Of a stretch of 45,270 nucleotides of DNA, positions 32,279 to 41,282 are shown piece by piece. The stretch is taken from positions 1 to 45,270 of the forward strand of contig JABFXN010000107.1 of NCBI GenBank assembly GCA_013361705.1. Direction: 5' to 3'. This stretch comes from Acidobacteriaceae bacterium (GTDB lineage Bacteria; Acidobacteriota; Terriglobia; Terriglobales; Acidobacteriaceae). The translations under genes and the position numbers were made by a program. A model generated the notes under the pieces. It did no database searches. It saw nothing but the letters and a program-made list of their open reading frames with translations, and was not told the origin of the DNA. Each line of letters opens with the position of its first letter. Within the stretch, counting starts at the first letter, position 1.

Positions 32279-34126
32279 ATGGTAACTACGTACGCTCCGA
32301 AGCCTGTCGCGGCACCTTCACGCCTGACCAGCACACGCAAGCGCCGGATCTGGATCCTGTCGCTCGTCTGGGTAGCAGTATATTTTGCAAGCCTGTTCTC
32401 TCCACCGTTGCTTGACGACGCTGACGCTACCCACGCCCAGGCCGCCGCGGCTATGGCTAGGACCGGCGACTTCGTCACCCTTTACGTCAATGGCATCCGC
32501 TATCTGGAAAAGGCTGCTCTGCCCTATTGGCTGGTCGCGGTCGATTATCGCATCTTCGGCCTCAACGCATTTGCCACACACCTTCCCCTTGCCCTTGGCG
32601 TAGCGATGCTGGCTGCTCTTGCCTATCGCTGGGGTAAGCACGCGATCTCGCAGACAGCGGGCTTCTATGCCTCTCTGGCGACGCTCACCACCGCCGGCAT
32701 CTTTCTCTTCACGCGCATCTTCATTCCAGAGGTGCTGCTCTCATTCTTCCTCTGCGCCTCACTCTACTGCCTGCTGCGAGGCCTTGAGAAGGCACGTGTC
32801 GGCTACTTCTATGGCATGTGGATTGGTCTCGCACTCGCCGTTATGACCAAAGGACTCATCGGTCTGGTCTTCCCGATGGGAGCAACGGCGATCTACCTGG
32901 CTATTACCGGCGAGTGGCGCCGCTGGCGCGAACTCCGTCTGGTTACCGGAGGCCTTCTCTTTCTCGCGATCGCTGCCCCCTGGCACATCCTCGCCGGTCT
33001 GCGAAACACCGGAGGCATGAACGGACACGGATTCTTCTGGTTCTACTTCATCAACGAACACGTGCTCCGTTTCCTCGGCGAGCGCTATCCTAAGGACTAC
33101 AACAAACTCCCCGGCTATCTTTTCTGGCTGCTGCATCTGGTCTGGCTCTTCCCCTGGTCGCTCTTCCTTCCCGTCACCTTGCGGGATCTGTGGATCAATC
33201 GTTCCAAATATCTGCGACCGTACAGCTTTCATCAGCGCTCCGTGCTTCTACTCGGCATCTACGCCGCCATCATCCTGGTCTTCTTCTCCATCTCCACCAA
33301 CCAGGAGTACTACACCTTCCCGGCCTATCTGCCGATCCTTCTGCTCATTGCCTTCTCGCTTGCCCGGCGGGAGCATAACGCTCAGCGTGGACACCTGATT
33401 ACCGGGGCGCACGCCGTTTTTGCCGGACTCGGCTTTCTGATCGCGGGAGCTCTCTTCTACGGTCTGTGGAGCTCACGTAACCTCCCCTTCGAACCCAGCA
33501 TCGGAGACCTTCTGGCCCATCGCGCCGTCGGAGACTACACACTCTCCATGTCGCACTTCTTCGATCTGACCGGGGCCTCCTTTGCTGCCCTGCGGCTACC
33601 CGCCGCCCTGGCTATGCTGGCCTTCGCCTTCGGTCCGGCGGTGGCCTGGAACCTTCGTTTGCACAAGCGCAACACCGCTGCCTTCTCCACCATGGCATTC
33701 ACCAATGCGCTCTTCCTGGTAGCCGCGCACATCGCCCTGGTGCGCTTCGGCTCCATGCTGAGCGGTAAACAACTGGCAGACACGGCGAACGATCTCGTCG
33801 CCTCCCGGCGCATCGAAGGCAACTATCAGTTGATGCTGTACGGCGACCAGTCCTACGGCTCTTCGGTCATCTTCTATACCAACCGCCAGGCCCTGCTGGT
33901 GGAAGGCCGCTCCAGCTCGCTGATCTTTGGCAGCACCTTCCCCGATGCACCCCATATCTTCCTTTCCTCACAGGATCTGCTGCAGACGTGGGGACAAGGA
34001 GTGCGTCATCTTCTCTTCGTTCCTGAAGAACACCACAACGACGTAGAGCAACTTCTCAAGGGACGCTACGTTCTGTTGAAAGAGACCTCCGGCAATACGT
34101 TGCTGACTGACCGCCCGCTCGATTGA
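32279..34126 (+). CDS. GT39/ArnT-type membrane glycosyltransferase (copy 1)
   Basis: A 615-residue protein with about 12 membrane helices, of the PMT/ArnT (GT-C) class, which transfers a sugar from a polyprenyl-phosphate donor to lipid or protein on the outer face. The catalytic first-loop acidic motif is LLDDADATHAQAAAAM (near residue 45), and further landmarks are TRIFIPEVLLSFF and LAVMTKGLIGLVFPMG, found in both copies. Where the canonical form has DKPPL.YW this copy has EKAALPYW, a deviation in the loop next to the catalytic Asp. Starts at ATG 32279 without a strong ribosome binding site. A second copy of identical length follows after 41 bases, giving a duplicated pair. Acceptor unknown. 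Confidence 0.88.
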   Translation: MVTTYAPKPVAAPSRLTSTRKRRIWILSLVWVAVYFASLFSPPLLDDADATHAQAAAAMARTGDFVTLYVNGIRYLEKAALPYWLVAVDYRIFGLNAFATHLPLALGVAMLAALAYRWGKHAISQTAGFYASLATLTTAGIFLFTRIFIPEVLLSFFLCASLYCLLRGLEKARVGYFYGMWIGLALAVMTKGLIGLVFPMGATAIYLAITGEWRRWRELRLVTGGLLFLAIAAPWHILAGLRNTGGMNGHGFFWFYFINEHVLRFLGERYPKDYNKLPGYLFWLLHLVWLFPWSLFLPVTLRDLWINRSKYLRPYSFHQRSVLLLGIYAAIILVFFSISTNQEYYTFPAYLPILLLIAFSLARREHNAQRGHLITGAHAVFAGLGFLIAGALFYGLWSSRNLPFEPSIGDLLAHRAVGDYTLSMSHFFDLTGASFAALRLPAALAMLAFAFGPAVAWNLRLHKRNTAAFSTMAFTNALFLVAAHIALVRFGSMLSGKQLADTANDLVASRRIEGNYQLMLYGDQSYGSSVIFYTNRQALLVEGRSSSLIFGSTFPDAPHIFLSSQDLLQTWGQGVRHLLFVPEEHHNDVEQLLKGRYVLLKETSGNTLLTDRPLD

Positions 34127-34167
34127 CGTAACCATAGAAAAACCAGCACGATGGATAGAAGAACCTC

Positions 34168-36015
34168 GTGAGCCTGCCGACCTCATCCGCCGTGACGGAC
34201 CCCGCCGCCTCGCCCGCCCCAGCACGCCGCAGATCCATCCTCATTCTTCTCATCATCTGGGGAGTGCTTCAGCTTGGCGGCATCTTTACCCCCGGCCTGC
34301 TCGACGACGTCGACTCGGTCTATCTCGAGGTGGCGCGCGAGATGCTCGTCCGCCACGACTATGTCACGCCCTATGTCGACGGCATCCGCTTCTTCGACAA
34401 GCCTCCATTGATGTACTGGCTCGCCGCCGGCAGCATGAAGATCTTCGGACCGCACGACTGGGCAGGCCGGCTTCCGCTTACGCTACTCGTCCTTGCACTC
34501 ATCTTCTCCGTCTACTCCCTCGGGAGACGGTTCTTTGGCGAACGCGGAGGCTTCTACTCCGGCCTGGCCATCGCCACCTCCATCGGCCCCTATCTCTTCA
34601 CCCGCTTTTACATTCCCGATGTACCGCTGGCGCTGTGGATGACCCTCTCCATCCACCTTCTGCTCATTGCCCTCGATCGCGTCCGCGCACACGAGTCCGC
34701 GCTGAAACCGATGCTCGGTTTCGCCGCCGTGACCGCCCTCAATGTCCTTACCAAGGGCCTTATCGGTCTCGTCTTTCCGGTCGGCTTCGCTCTCATCTTC
34801 CTTCTGTTGACCCGCCAGCTCCGCGCCATACTCCGCTTGCATCTCGTCGCATCGACGGCGCTCTTCCTGCTGATCGCGCTTCCGTGGCATGTACTTGCGG
34901 CCATACGGAACCCTGCCATCGACGCCAATGCCCGCGGCTGGTTCTGGTTCTATGTCATCAATGAGCACTTCATGCGCTTCCTCGGCAAGCGCATCCCACA
35001 TGACTACGGCCAGGTGCCACTCCTGCTCTTCTGGGGCATGATCCTGGCATGGCTTCTACCCTGGGCGGTTTTTCTTCCGCGTGCGATCCGCTGGGGCGCC
35101 GCCACGTTGCGAACCCAGGGTATGAAGGCACGCGTCTCCGAAGCTCCGCTGACCCTCTTCCTGTGGTCTTTCATCGTCATCGGCTTCTTCTCGCTCGGCA
35201 GCCGGCAGGAGTACTACGCCCTGCCGGCACTGCCCGCTCTCGCCATCTTCGCCGGCGGACAACTTGCGCGCGCCGAAGATCCACTCCATCCGGGGTCACG
35301 CCATGCGGCCTACTTCTGGACACGCTGGCTGCTTCTGCCCATCACCACACTCGCGGCAGTTGCCTGCACCTGGTTTGCAATCACCGCTCCCACGCCGCCG
35401 GCGGGCGTCGATATCTCAGACCTGCTCACCACCAATCCTGAGCGCTATACCCTCGCGCTCGGTCATCTCTACGACCTCACGGGCAAGGCGATGGGCTTCT
35501 TCCGCTTCCCGCTGATCCTTGTCGCCGTATCCATGTACACTGCCGGCCTGACGGCATGGCTGCTACGGCGCAAAGGCAAGTGCTATGCAGCCAACGTCAC
35601 TCTCGCCATCGCCATGATGGGTAATCTCTGGGGCATGCACGAAGGCCTGGCGCGCTTCTATCCAATCCTTGGCTCAAAGGGTCTGGCCGACGCGATCAAC
35701 TCCGTCTTCCAACCCGGCGATCAGATCATGCTGGACGGCGAGTTGACCTCCGGCTCCTCCATCGCCTTCTACACTCGCCAGCCGCTGCACCTGGTCAACG
35801 GACGCGTCAACGGTCCCTGGTACGGCAGCTTCTGGCCTGACGCCGCCAGAGTGTTTGAGACCGAAGACTCCCTGCACCAGGCCTGGGCAAGTCACGACCG
35901 CGTTTTCCTCATGACCTACGAGCCGCAACGCCGCGTCACCGACCTGCGGCCCTTCGGCGGCGTCTACGAGCTCAAATCTGAGGGCGGCAAAACCGTCCTT
36001 ACGAATCACCCCTGA
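34168..36015 (+). CDS. GT39/ArnT-type membrane glycosyltransferase (copy 2)
   Basis: A second 615-residue GT-C glycosyltransferase with the same helix pattern, starting at GTG 34168. It shares LLDDVDSVYLEVAREM, TRFYIPDVPLALW, LNVLTKGLIGLVFPVG, PHDYGQVPLLLFWGMIL and LADAINSVFQPGDQIML with copy 1, but has the canonical loop FFDKPPLMYWLAAGSMKIFG, so this copy probably keeps full ArnT-type function. The two likely use related donors or acceptors and form a unit (41-base gap, no terminator). ArnT itself adds aminoarabinose to lipid A, but no arn genes are present and the specificity here is unknown. A family A repeat unit begins 7 bases after the stop. Confidence 0.9.
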   Translation: MSLPTSSAVTDPAASPAPARRRSILILLIIWGVLQLGGIFTPGLLDDVDSVYLEVAREMLVRHDYVTPYVDGIRFFDKPPLMYWLAAGSMKIFGPHDWAGRLPLTLLVLALIFSVYSLGRRFFGERGGFYSGLAIATSIGPYLFTRFYIPDVPLALWMTLSIHLLLIALDRVRAHESALKPMLGFAAVTALNVLTKGLIGLVFPVGFALIFLLLTRQLRAILRLHLVASTALFLLIALPWHVLAAIRNPAIDANARGWFWFYVINEHFMRFLGKRIPHDYGQVPLLLFWGMILAWLLPWAVFLPRAIRWGAATLRTQGMKARVSEAPLTLFLWSFIVIGFFSLGSRQEYYALPALPALAIFAGGQLARAEDPLHPGSRHAAYFWTRWLLLPITTLAAVACTWFAITAPTPPAGVDISDLLTTNPERYTLALGHLYDLTGKAMGFFRFPLILVAVSMYTAGLTAWLLRRKGKCYAANVTLAIAMMGNLWGMHEGLARFYPILGSKGLADAINSVFQPGDQIMLDGELTSGSSIAFYTRQPLHLVNGRVNGPWYGSFWPDAARVFETEDSLHQAWASHDRVFLMTYEPQRRVTDLRPFGGVYELKSEGGKTVLTNHP

Positions 36016-36022
36016 CGAGCGG

Positions 36023-36060
36023 TAGAGCGTTTCCCTGTAGGTGTAGGAAAAATGCTCTAA
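36023..36060. repeat. Intergenic repeat, family A, short copy
   Basis: TAGAGCGTTT with AAAATGCTCTA form imperfect terminal inverted repeats enclosing CCCTGTAGGTGTAGG. It resembles the left end of copy 2 (CTGTAGGTGTAG) joined to its right end, with the middle deleted. Confidence 0.7.
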
Positions 36061-36119
36061 AAATCAGATGAATCGCGCGACTCCCGCAATACGGGATTGT
36101 TACTCTTCTAACGATCCCT

Positions 36120-38948
36120 ATGACCCCTGTAACGCGTCTCTCCCTCGTTGCGCTGTTGGCTACTGCTCCGCTCTTTGCCCAGTCGCCAATCAATCTGCCC
36201 AGCAGTAAACAACTGCTCCCCGGCATTCCTGGCGAGCCGCAGCGCATCAACAGCCTGCCACTAGCGATGGCCTGGTCCCCGGATCATCGCTACCTTGCCG
36301 TCGTGAACGCCGGCTACGGAACGGCCGAATCGAACTACCAGCAGTCCATCGCCGTGCTCGACACACAGACCGGCACCGTCAAAGACTTTCCTGAGCCGCG
36401 CACGACACTCTTGTCCGCGCAGACACTCTTCTCCGGCCTGCTCTTCTCTGCTGACGGACAGCACCTTTATGCCTCGCTCGACTCACTCTCCGCTCCTGAA
36501 GGCGGCGAGCCTGACAAAGACGGCCTCATCAAGACCGGCAACGCCATCGCCGTTTACAGCTTCCACGATGGCTCCATCACCGCGGACCGCCTTATTCCCA
36601 TCCCGCTACAGCAGCTTGCCGCTGGCCGCTCGCAGAACGAGATCGGCAAACCCATACCTATGGGCAAGGCCATCCCAGTTCCCACCGGACTGGCACTGCT
36701 GAAGACAGCCGATGGCGCCGAACAACTTCTGGTCGCCGATAACTTCTCTGATGATGTACTGCAGGTCGATGCCGCCAGCGGCAAAATCCTTCGCCGCTTT
36801 GATCTCGCCACCAAGCCGACCGTTCCGGCGAATTACCCGATTGCCATTGCTGTCGACTCAGCGCAACGCTTCGCGTATGTCGCTCTCTGGAATGGCTCCG
36901 CGCTGGCCCAGCTCGATCTGAAGTCAGGCAGGGTTGTCTCCACACTTCCGCTGCTTCCGCCTGACCCGGCCACCGGCCCCAGCTCGCATCCCTGTGCTCT
37001 GGTCTTCTCGAAGGATGGACAGATCCTCTACGTCGCTCTCGCGAATCGCGATGCCGTCGCTGCCGTCTCACTCGGAAGCGGGAAGCCTAAGCTGACCGGC
37101 ACTCTTGACACACGTCTGCCCGGCCAGAGCTACTTCGGCGCGATCCCCACAGCGCTTGCTCTCAGCACCGATGGCAGCCGTCTCTTCGTTGCCAACTCCG
37201 GCTCCAATGCGGTCGCAGTCTTCGATACAGCGAAGAAGCTCTCTGCGTCAGCGCCTGTCCACGCCGCAGGCTTTTTGCCCACGGAATGGTTCCCAACTGC
37301 TGTCGCCGTGCAGGGTAACAAGCTCTATGCTGCCACCGGCAAGGGCAAAGGCACTGGTCCCAATGCGCCCAAGCCCCTGATGACGGCCGACCCCACTCAG
37401 ATGCCCGCAAAGTTCAAGACGCGGCCACATGCCTACATCGCCACGCTACTGCATGGCTCGCTGGCCTCTATCGATCTGAGCTCCGCTCTGCCCAAACTCG
37501 ATGAGCTCTCGCGTGCCGTTGTTCTCTCCAACCGGATGAACGCGGAGCAGCAGCACGTCTTTGCCGAAGGGCACAACCCCATCAAGCACGTGATCTACAT
37601 CATCAAAGAGAACCGCACTTACGATCAGATCCTCGGTGATCTCGGAGTCGGTGACGGCGATTCCTCTCTGACGATGTATGGCAAAGACATCACCCCAAAC
37701 CTGCACAAGCTCGCGCTGCAGTTCGGTGTCCTCGATAACTTTTACGATTCCGGTGAGGTCTCCGGCGATGGACACGTCTGGTCCACCGCCGCCATCACCT
37801 CCGACTACAACGAGAAGAACTGGCAGCAGAGCTATCGCGGCAAAGAACGCACGTATGATTACGAAGGCGTCGTCGCGGAAGGCTATCCGTTGCTCGAAGG
37901 CATCTCCGATATCGATGAGCCGCAGAGCGGCTACCTCTGGACGAACCTCGCCAAACACGGCAAGTCTCTCTACCACTTCGGTGAGTTCGTTGCTACCAAG
38001 TTCTGTGATGACTCCGGCGAGGCGCCGAAAGACCGTTCTCCGCTGAACGGCACACCCGAACCCGCGCCGCAGCGCTGCGCCGGAAAAGCTTCCATCCTCC
38101 CCGGCCAGGAGATTCCCGCCAACTACGGCGGCGGCGTGAGCGAGTACCAGTGGCACATTCCACTCATCTACAAGAACACCGCCACCAAGCCTGAGCTCGA
38201 AGGCCACTTCGATACTGCCTATCCGGACTTCAATCTCAAGTTCCCAGACCAGCTCCGCGTCAGTGAGTTCCTTACCCATTTCGACAAATGGGTCACCGAA
38301 CGCAAGGCAGGCAAGGACAACATGCCGCCGTTCGTGATGCTGCGCCTGGGCAATGATCACACCGCCGGCACTGCCGTCGGTTCGCCCACACCCCGCTCCT
38401 CCGTCGCCGATAACGATCTCGCTGTCGGCCGTGCCGTGGAAGCCCTGTCACACTCGCCCTACTGGGACGACACCGCCTTCTTCATCCTGGAAGACGACGC
38501 GCAGGACGGCGCCGACCACGTTGACGGTCACCGGTCGATCTCACTGGTTGTCAGCAAGTACTCTCCGCGTAACGCAGAGGCCTTCATCGATCACAGCTTC
38601 TACACCACGGTCTCTGTCCTGCACACCATGGAAGACCTTCTCGGCGTTCCACCGATGAACAACAACGACGCCTTCGCTCCGCTGATCGCATCGATCTTCG
38701 CAGGCAAGGGCGACCAGCCGGCATTCACTGCCGACTACACCAATCGCGACAATAAACTCATCTACCAGGCCAACACGCCAAAGGCGCCGGGAGCGAAGCA
38801 GTCCTCCAAGATGGATTTCACTCACGAAGACCGCGCCGATGCTCGCCTGCTGAATATCATCCTCTGGCGTGACGCCATGGGCGACAAACCCGTCCCGCAG
38901 ATGGTGCTTCATCCTCACGGCCAGAAGAAGGACGATGACGACGACTAG
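36120..38948 (+). CDS. Exported beta-propeller / phosphoesterase fusion (YncE-alkaline phosphatase-like)
   Basis: A 942-residue protein with signal peptide (MTPVTRLSLVALLATAPLFAQ). Residues about 30-470 hold repeated blades (SPDHRYLAVVNAGYG, FSADGQHLYASL, FSKDGQILYVALANRD, LSTDGSRLFVANSGSN), a YncE-type seven-bladed propeller. From about 485 a phosphoesterase domain follows (HVIYIIKENRTYDQILGDLG, VLDNFYDSGEVSGDGHVW, LRLGNDHTAG, FFILEDDAQDGADHVDGHRS), with the metal-site blocks of the alkaline phosphatase/phospholipase C superfamily. The C-terminus ends in KKDDDDD. Such fusions are common in Acidobacteria; the catalytic Thr/Ser and substrate are not settled. ATG 36120 has no strong ribosome binding site. 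Confidence 0.88.
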   Translation: MTPVTRLSLVALLATAPLFAQSPINLPSSKQLLPGIPGEPQRINSLPLAMAWSPDHRYLAVVNAGYGTAESNYQQSIAVLDTQTGTVKDFPEPRTTLLSAQTLFSGLLFSADGQHLYASLDSLSAPEGGEPDKDGLIKTGNAIAVYSFHDGSITADRLIPIPLQQLAAGRSQNEIGKPIPMGKAIPVPTGLALLKTADGAEQLLVADNFSDDVLQVDAASGKILRRFDLATKPTVPANYPIAIAVDSAQRFAYVALWNGSALAQLDLKSGRVVSTLPLLPPDPATGPSSHPCALVFSKDGQILYVALANRDAVAAVSLGSGKPKLTGTLDTRLPGQSYFGAIPTALALSTDGSRLFVANSGSNAVAVFDTAKKLSASAPVHAAGFLPTEWFPTAVAVQGNKLYAATGKGKGTGPNAPKPLMTADPTQMPAKFKTRPHAYIATLLHGSLASIDLSSALPKLDELSRAVVLSNRMNAEQQHVFAEGHNPIKHVIYIIKENRTYDQILGDLGVGDGDSSLTMYGKDITPNLHKLALQFGVLDNFYDSGEVSGDGHVWSTAAITSDYNEKNWQQSYRGKERTYDYEGVVAEGYPLLEGISDIDEPQSGYLWTNLAKHGKSLYHFGEFVATKFCDDSGEAPKDRSPLNGTPEPAPQRCAGKASILPGQEIPANYGGGVSEYQWHIPLIYKNTATKPELEGHFDTAYPDFNLKFPDQLRVSEFLTHFDKWVTERKAGKDNMPPFVMLRLGNDHTAGTAVGSPTPRSSVADNDLAVGRAVEALSHSPYWDDTAFFILEDDAQDGADHVDGHRSISLVVSKYSPRNAEAFIDHSFYTTVSVLHTMEDLLGVPPMNNNDAFAPLIASIFAGKGDQPAFTADYTNRDNKLIYQANTPKAPGAKQSSKMDFTHEDRADARLLNIILWRDAMGDKPVPQMVLHPHGQKKDDDDD

Positions 38949-38978
38949 GAGCTAAACCGTCTCTTATCTTCGCCACAG

Positions 38979-39015
38979 AAAGGAAGATCGAATACAGTTC
39001 GATCTTCCTTTTTTG
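38979..39015 (+). terminator. Terminator after the propeller/phosphoesterase gene
   Basis: AAAGGAAGATCGAA (38979-38992), loop TACAG, TTCGATCTTCCTTTT (38998-39012), then TGTT. A near-perfect stem of 14 bp with a T tail. Confidence 0.9.
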
Positions 39016-39018
39016 TTT

Positions 39019-39062
39019 GTCATTTCGCAGCGACCAAAGGGAGCGAAGAAATCTGCTTCTCT
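39019..39062. repeat. Intergenic repeat, family B, copy 2
   Basis: GTCATTTCGCAGCG, an 11-base variable part, GAGCGAAGAAATCTGCTTCTCTA. It follows directly on a terminator T tract, as does copy 1 at 12941. Confidence 0.75.
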
Positions 39063-39088
39063 ACGACCCTCACTCGATACTCAGCTCC

Positions 39089-39128
39089 CAGCGAACTTTG
39101 TTCGCTGACCATTCGAGCACAGCTCGAA
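39089..39128. repeat. Family C hairpin fragments
   Basis: CAGCGAAC-TTT-GTTCGCTG (39089-39107) and TTCGAGC-ACA-GCTCGAA (39112-39128). The same two hairpins occur inside the unit at 7339-7429, so this is a family C element that has lost its outer arms. Confidence 0.65.
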
Positions 39129-39135
39129 TCCGTAG

Positions 39136-39290
39136 TGCTTAAGGGCACGGCTTCAGCCGTGCCGCACAAAGCCCACAGGAACGGCGGCTTTAGCCGCTGA
39201 GGTCAAGTTTCCGAAAGATCGCCCTCAGCGGCTAAAGCCGCATCTTTTATCAGAGCTGTACTGGCACGGCTGAAGCCGCGCCCTTAAGCA
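39136..39290. repeat. Nested palindromic element (155 bp)
   Basis: Outer arms TGCTTAAGGGCACGGCTTCA... (39136-39163) and its inverted match ending CGCCCTTAAGCA (39263-39290); inner arms GGCGGCTTTAGCCGCTGAGG (39183-39202) and CCTCAGCGGCTAAAGCCGC (39223-39241). Each arm is itself a small palindrome (GGCACGGCTTCAGCCGTGCC, GCGGCTTTAGCCGC). The whole can fold into one cruciform or several hairpins. No ORF or target-site duplication is apparent. Confidence 0.85.
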
Positions 39291-39384
39291 AAACATTCGC
39301 ACCTACGGCGCGAAGTGGTTGCGCCACGCGCAACGGTGCTCTGCTTTTAGGCAGGGGGACAATGCAGCGAAGCTTTCCTGCTTT

Positions 39385-39422
39385 GTCATTTCGGAGCCCG
39401 GCGGAAAATCTGCTTCTCTATC
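39385..39422. repeat. Intergenic repeat, family B, copy 3
   Basis: GTCATTTCGGAGCCCGGCGGAAAATCTGCTTCTCTA. It lacks the longer variable part of copy 2 and lies 90 bases upstream of the AsmA gene. Confidence 0.75.
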
Positions 39423-39510
39423 AACTCCTCCCCTTTTTATTCATCCTCAGGCGCTGGTGGAAACATCGGAAGAAGCATCTACTAGAGAGAACCGCAGGGA
39501 GAGGGAGAGC

Positions 39511-41160
39511 ATGGTACAGATCAAACGGAGTTGGGTCATCATTGCAGGCATCGTGCTTCTGGTACTCGTCGGCTTCTTCGCCGTGGGCCACCTTCTTGAT
39601 GCCGACACCTATCGCGGACGCATCGAAAAAGCACTCTCGGACTCCCTGGGACGTCCCGTGCAGTTAGGGCATCTGGACTTCTCACTGTTCTCCGGAAGCC
39701 TGCTGGCTGAATCCCCCGCCATCGCGGATGACCCCGCGTTCAGCAATCAGCCCTTCCTTACCGCGAAGAGCGTTCACATCGGGGTTGAGGTACTTCCGCT
39801 GCTGCTGCATCGCCAGGTCCACATCAACGGCTTCACTATCGATCAACCGAAGATCATTCTGATTCGCGCAGAAAACGGCACGTGGAACTACTCCAGCATT
39901 GGCAGTGAGGGCAAGCGCAAAGCCCCCACGGCGGAGACCAACGACCTTATCCCCAACCTGACCGTCGGAAAGGTCGATATCAAGGATGGCAGCGTCACCA
40001 TGGGAACGCTGCCGCAACAGGGCCAGCCGCACATTTACAGCGACCTCAACATCAGTGTGCAGAACTTCTCGTTTGCCCGTGCATTCCCCTTCACCGTGAG
40101 CGGTAAGCTGCCGGAAGGCGGAAGCATCGCGATCACCGGTAACGCCGGCCCGATCAATCAGCACGACGCTTCACTGACGCCACTCACCGCACAGATCGGG
40201 CTGAAACATGCCGACCTGGTCTCAGCCGGACTCGTCCAGCCCAGCCAGGGAATCTCGGGCATCGCCGATCTCGATACCAAGGTCACCTCAAATGGCCAGA
40301 CGGCACAGGCCGATGGCAAGCTTCATCTCGCGCAACTGAAGCTGGCGAAGAACGGTACGCCCTCCTCACAGCCTGTCGATCTGCAGTTCAACGTCAACCA
40401 GGATCTTCAATCACTCTCCGGCAAGATCAACAGCGCCACCATGCAGATCGGCAAGGCCGCGCTCGCACTCGCCGGAACTTACACGACCCGCGGCAACACG
40501 ACCACGACGCAGATCAACGTCGATGGAAAGAACATGCCCATCGATGACCTGGTCGCATTTCTTCCCTCGCTCGGCACACAGTTGCCCTCCGGCTCGCGGC
40601 TGCAAGGCGGCACCCTTACTCTCTCGCTCGAAGTCGCCGGACCAACGACGGCTCCCGTTATCAGCGGTCCTGTCCATATTGCGAATACACAGCTCGCAGG
40701 CTTTGATCTGGGACAGAAGCTCGCCAGCATTCAGGCCTTCACCGGGGCAAAGACCGGGTCGAACACCACCATCCAGGCCTTGAGCACCAACTTGCGCTAC
40801 AGCACGGAAGGTGTCCAGACGAATAACCTTGCAGCCATCGTCGCCGGACTCGGCTCAGCCTCCGGCAACGGCTCTATCAGCGCCAATAATGCGCTCAACT
40901 ACCGCCTGCTGATCAAGCTCGACTCCACCGGCATCGGCGGTCTCGCTACTCAGGCTGCCAGTCTGTTGCCCGGTGTCTTCGGATCGGCGGTCAGCCAGGC
41001 TACTGCGAATGGAATTCCAGTGACCATCGGCGGCACAACCGCCAACCCCACGTTCACACCCGATATGAGCAAACTGGTTCGCGGAAACACACAGCAACAG
41101 CAACAGAACCTGCAGTCCAATCCGTTAGGAAAAGCTCTCAGCGGGCTGTTTCATAAATAG
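39511..41160 (+). CDS. AsmA family envelope protein
   Basis: A 549-residue protein with an N-terminal membrane helix (WVIIAGIVLLVLVGFFAVGHLL) and a long beta-strand-rich body, as in AsmA/TamB-like proteins that span the periplasm and are thought to move phospholipids to the outer membrane. Recognisable blocks: SLGRPVQLGHLDFSLFSGSLLAESPAI near the start, HINGFTIDQPKIILIRAENGTWNYSSIG, LTVGKVDIKDGSVTMG, and the C-terminal IQALSTNLRYSTEGVQTNNLAAIVAGLGSASGNGSIS. GGGAGAGGGAGAG before ATG 39511 decides this start over an in-frame start at 39319. Ends in a Gln-rich tail (TQQQQQNLQ). Function in lipid transport is inferred from family. Confidence 0.86.
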   Translation: MVQIKRSWVIIAGIVLLVLVGFFAVGHLLDADTYRGRIEKALSDSLGRPVQLGHLDFSLFSGSLLAESPAIADDPAFSNQPFLTAKSVHIGVEVLPLLLHRQVHINGFTIDQPKIILIRAENGTWNYSSIGSEGKRKAPTAETNDLIPNLTVGKVDIKDGSVTMGTLPQQGQPHIYSDLNISVQNFSFARAFPFTVSGKLPEGGSIAITGNAGPINQHDASLTPLTAQIGLKHADLVSAGLVQPSQGISGIADLDTKVTSNGQTAQADGKLHLAQLKLAKNGTPSSQPVDLQFNVNQDLQSLSGKINSATMQIGKAALALAGTYTTRGNTTTTQINVDGKNMPIDDLVAFLPSLGTQLPSGSRLQGGTLTLSLEVAGPTTAPVISGPVHIANTQLAGFDLGQKLASIQAFTGAKTGSNTTIQALSTNLRYSTEGVQTNNLAAIVAGLGSASGNGSISANNALNYRLLIKLDSTGIGGLATQAASLLPGVFGSAVSQATANGIPVTIGGTTANPTFTPDMSKLVRGNTQQQQQNLQSNPLGKALSGLFHK

Positions 41161-41282
41161 CACTTGTTTCTCGAACAAGCCTCTGCCTCCAGAGACGCCG
41201 CTTCCATGCATACGGTCAAGAACCGTGTCTTCGCTATACTTGCACTGAAACAGATACAACACATCAACTCTGGAGAACGCCT

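Larger units (their letters stand above)
38949..39510. other. Gene-free 560-base gap rich in palindromes
   Basis: No gene: an open frame runs from 39319 but translation of the AsmA gene is better started at 39511. The gap holds a strong terminator (38979-39015), two family B repeats (39019-39062, 39385-39422), partial family C hairpins (39089-39128) and a large nested palindrome (39136-39290). Confidence 0.8.

Noticed and set aside
37446-38360. 304-codon frame antisense to the propeller/phosphoesterase gene
   Set aside because: Shadow of the real gene; Val/Asp-rich composition mirrors its codon positions.
39089-39422. Possible CRISPR array in the palindrome-rich gap
   Set aside because: Repeats differ in sequence and spacing, are internally palindromic, and no cas gene is near.
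39319-39510. Upstream extension of the AsmA protein
   Set aside because: The extension runs through a family B repeat and lacks a signal; a strong Shine-Dalgarno supports ATG 39511.
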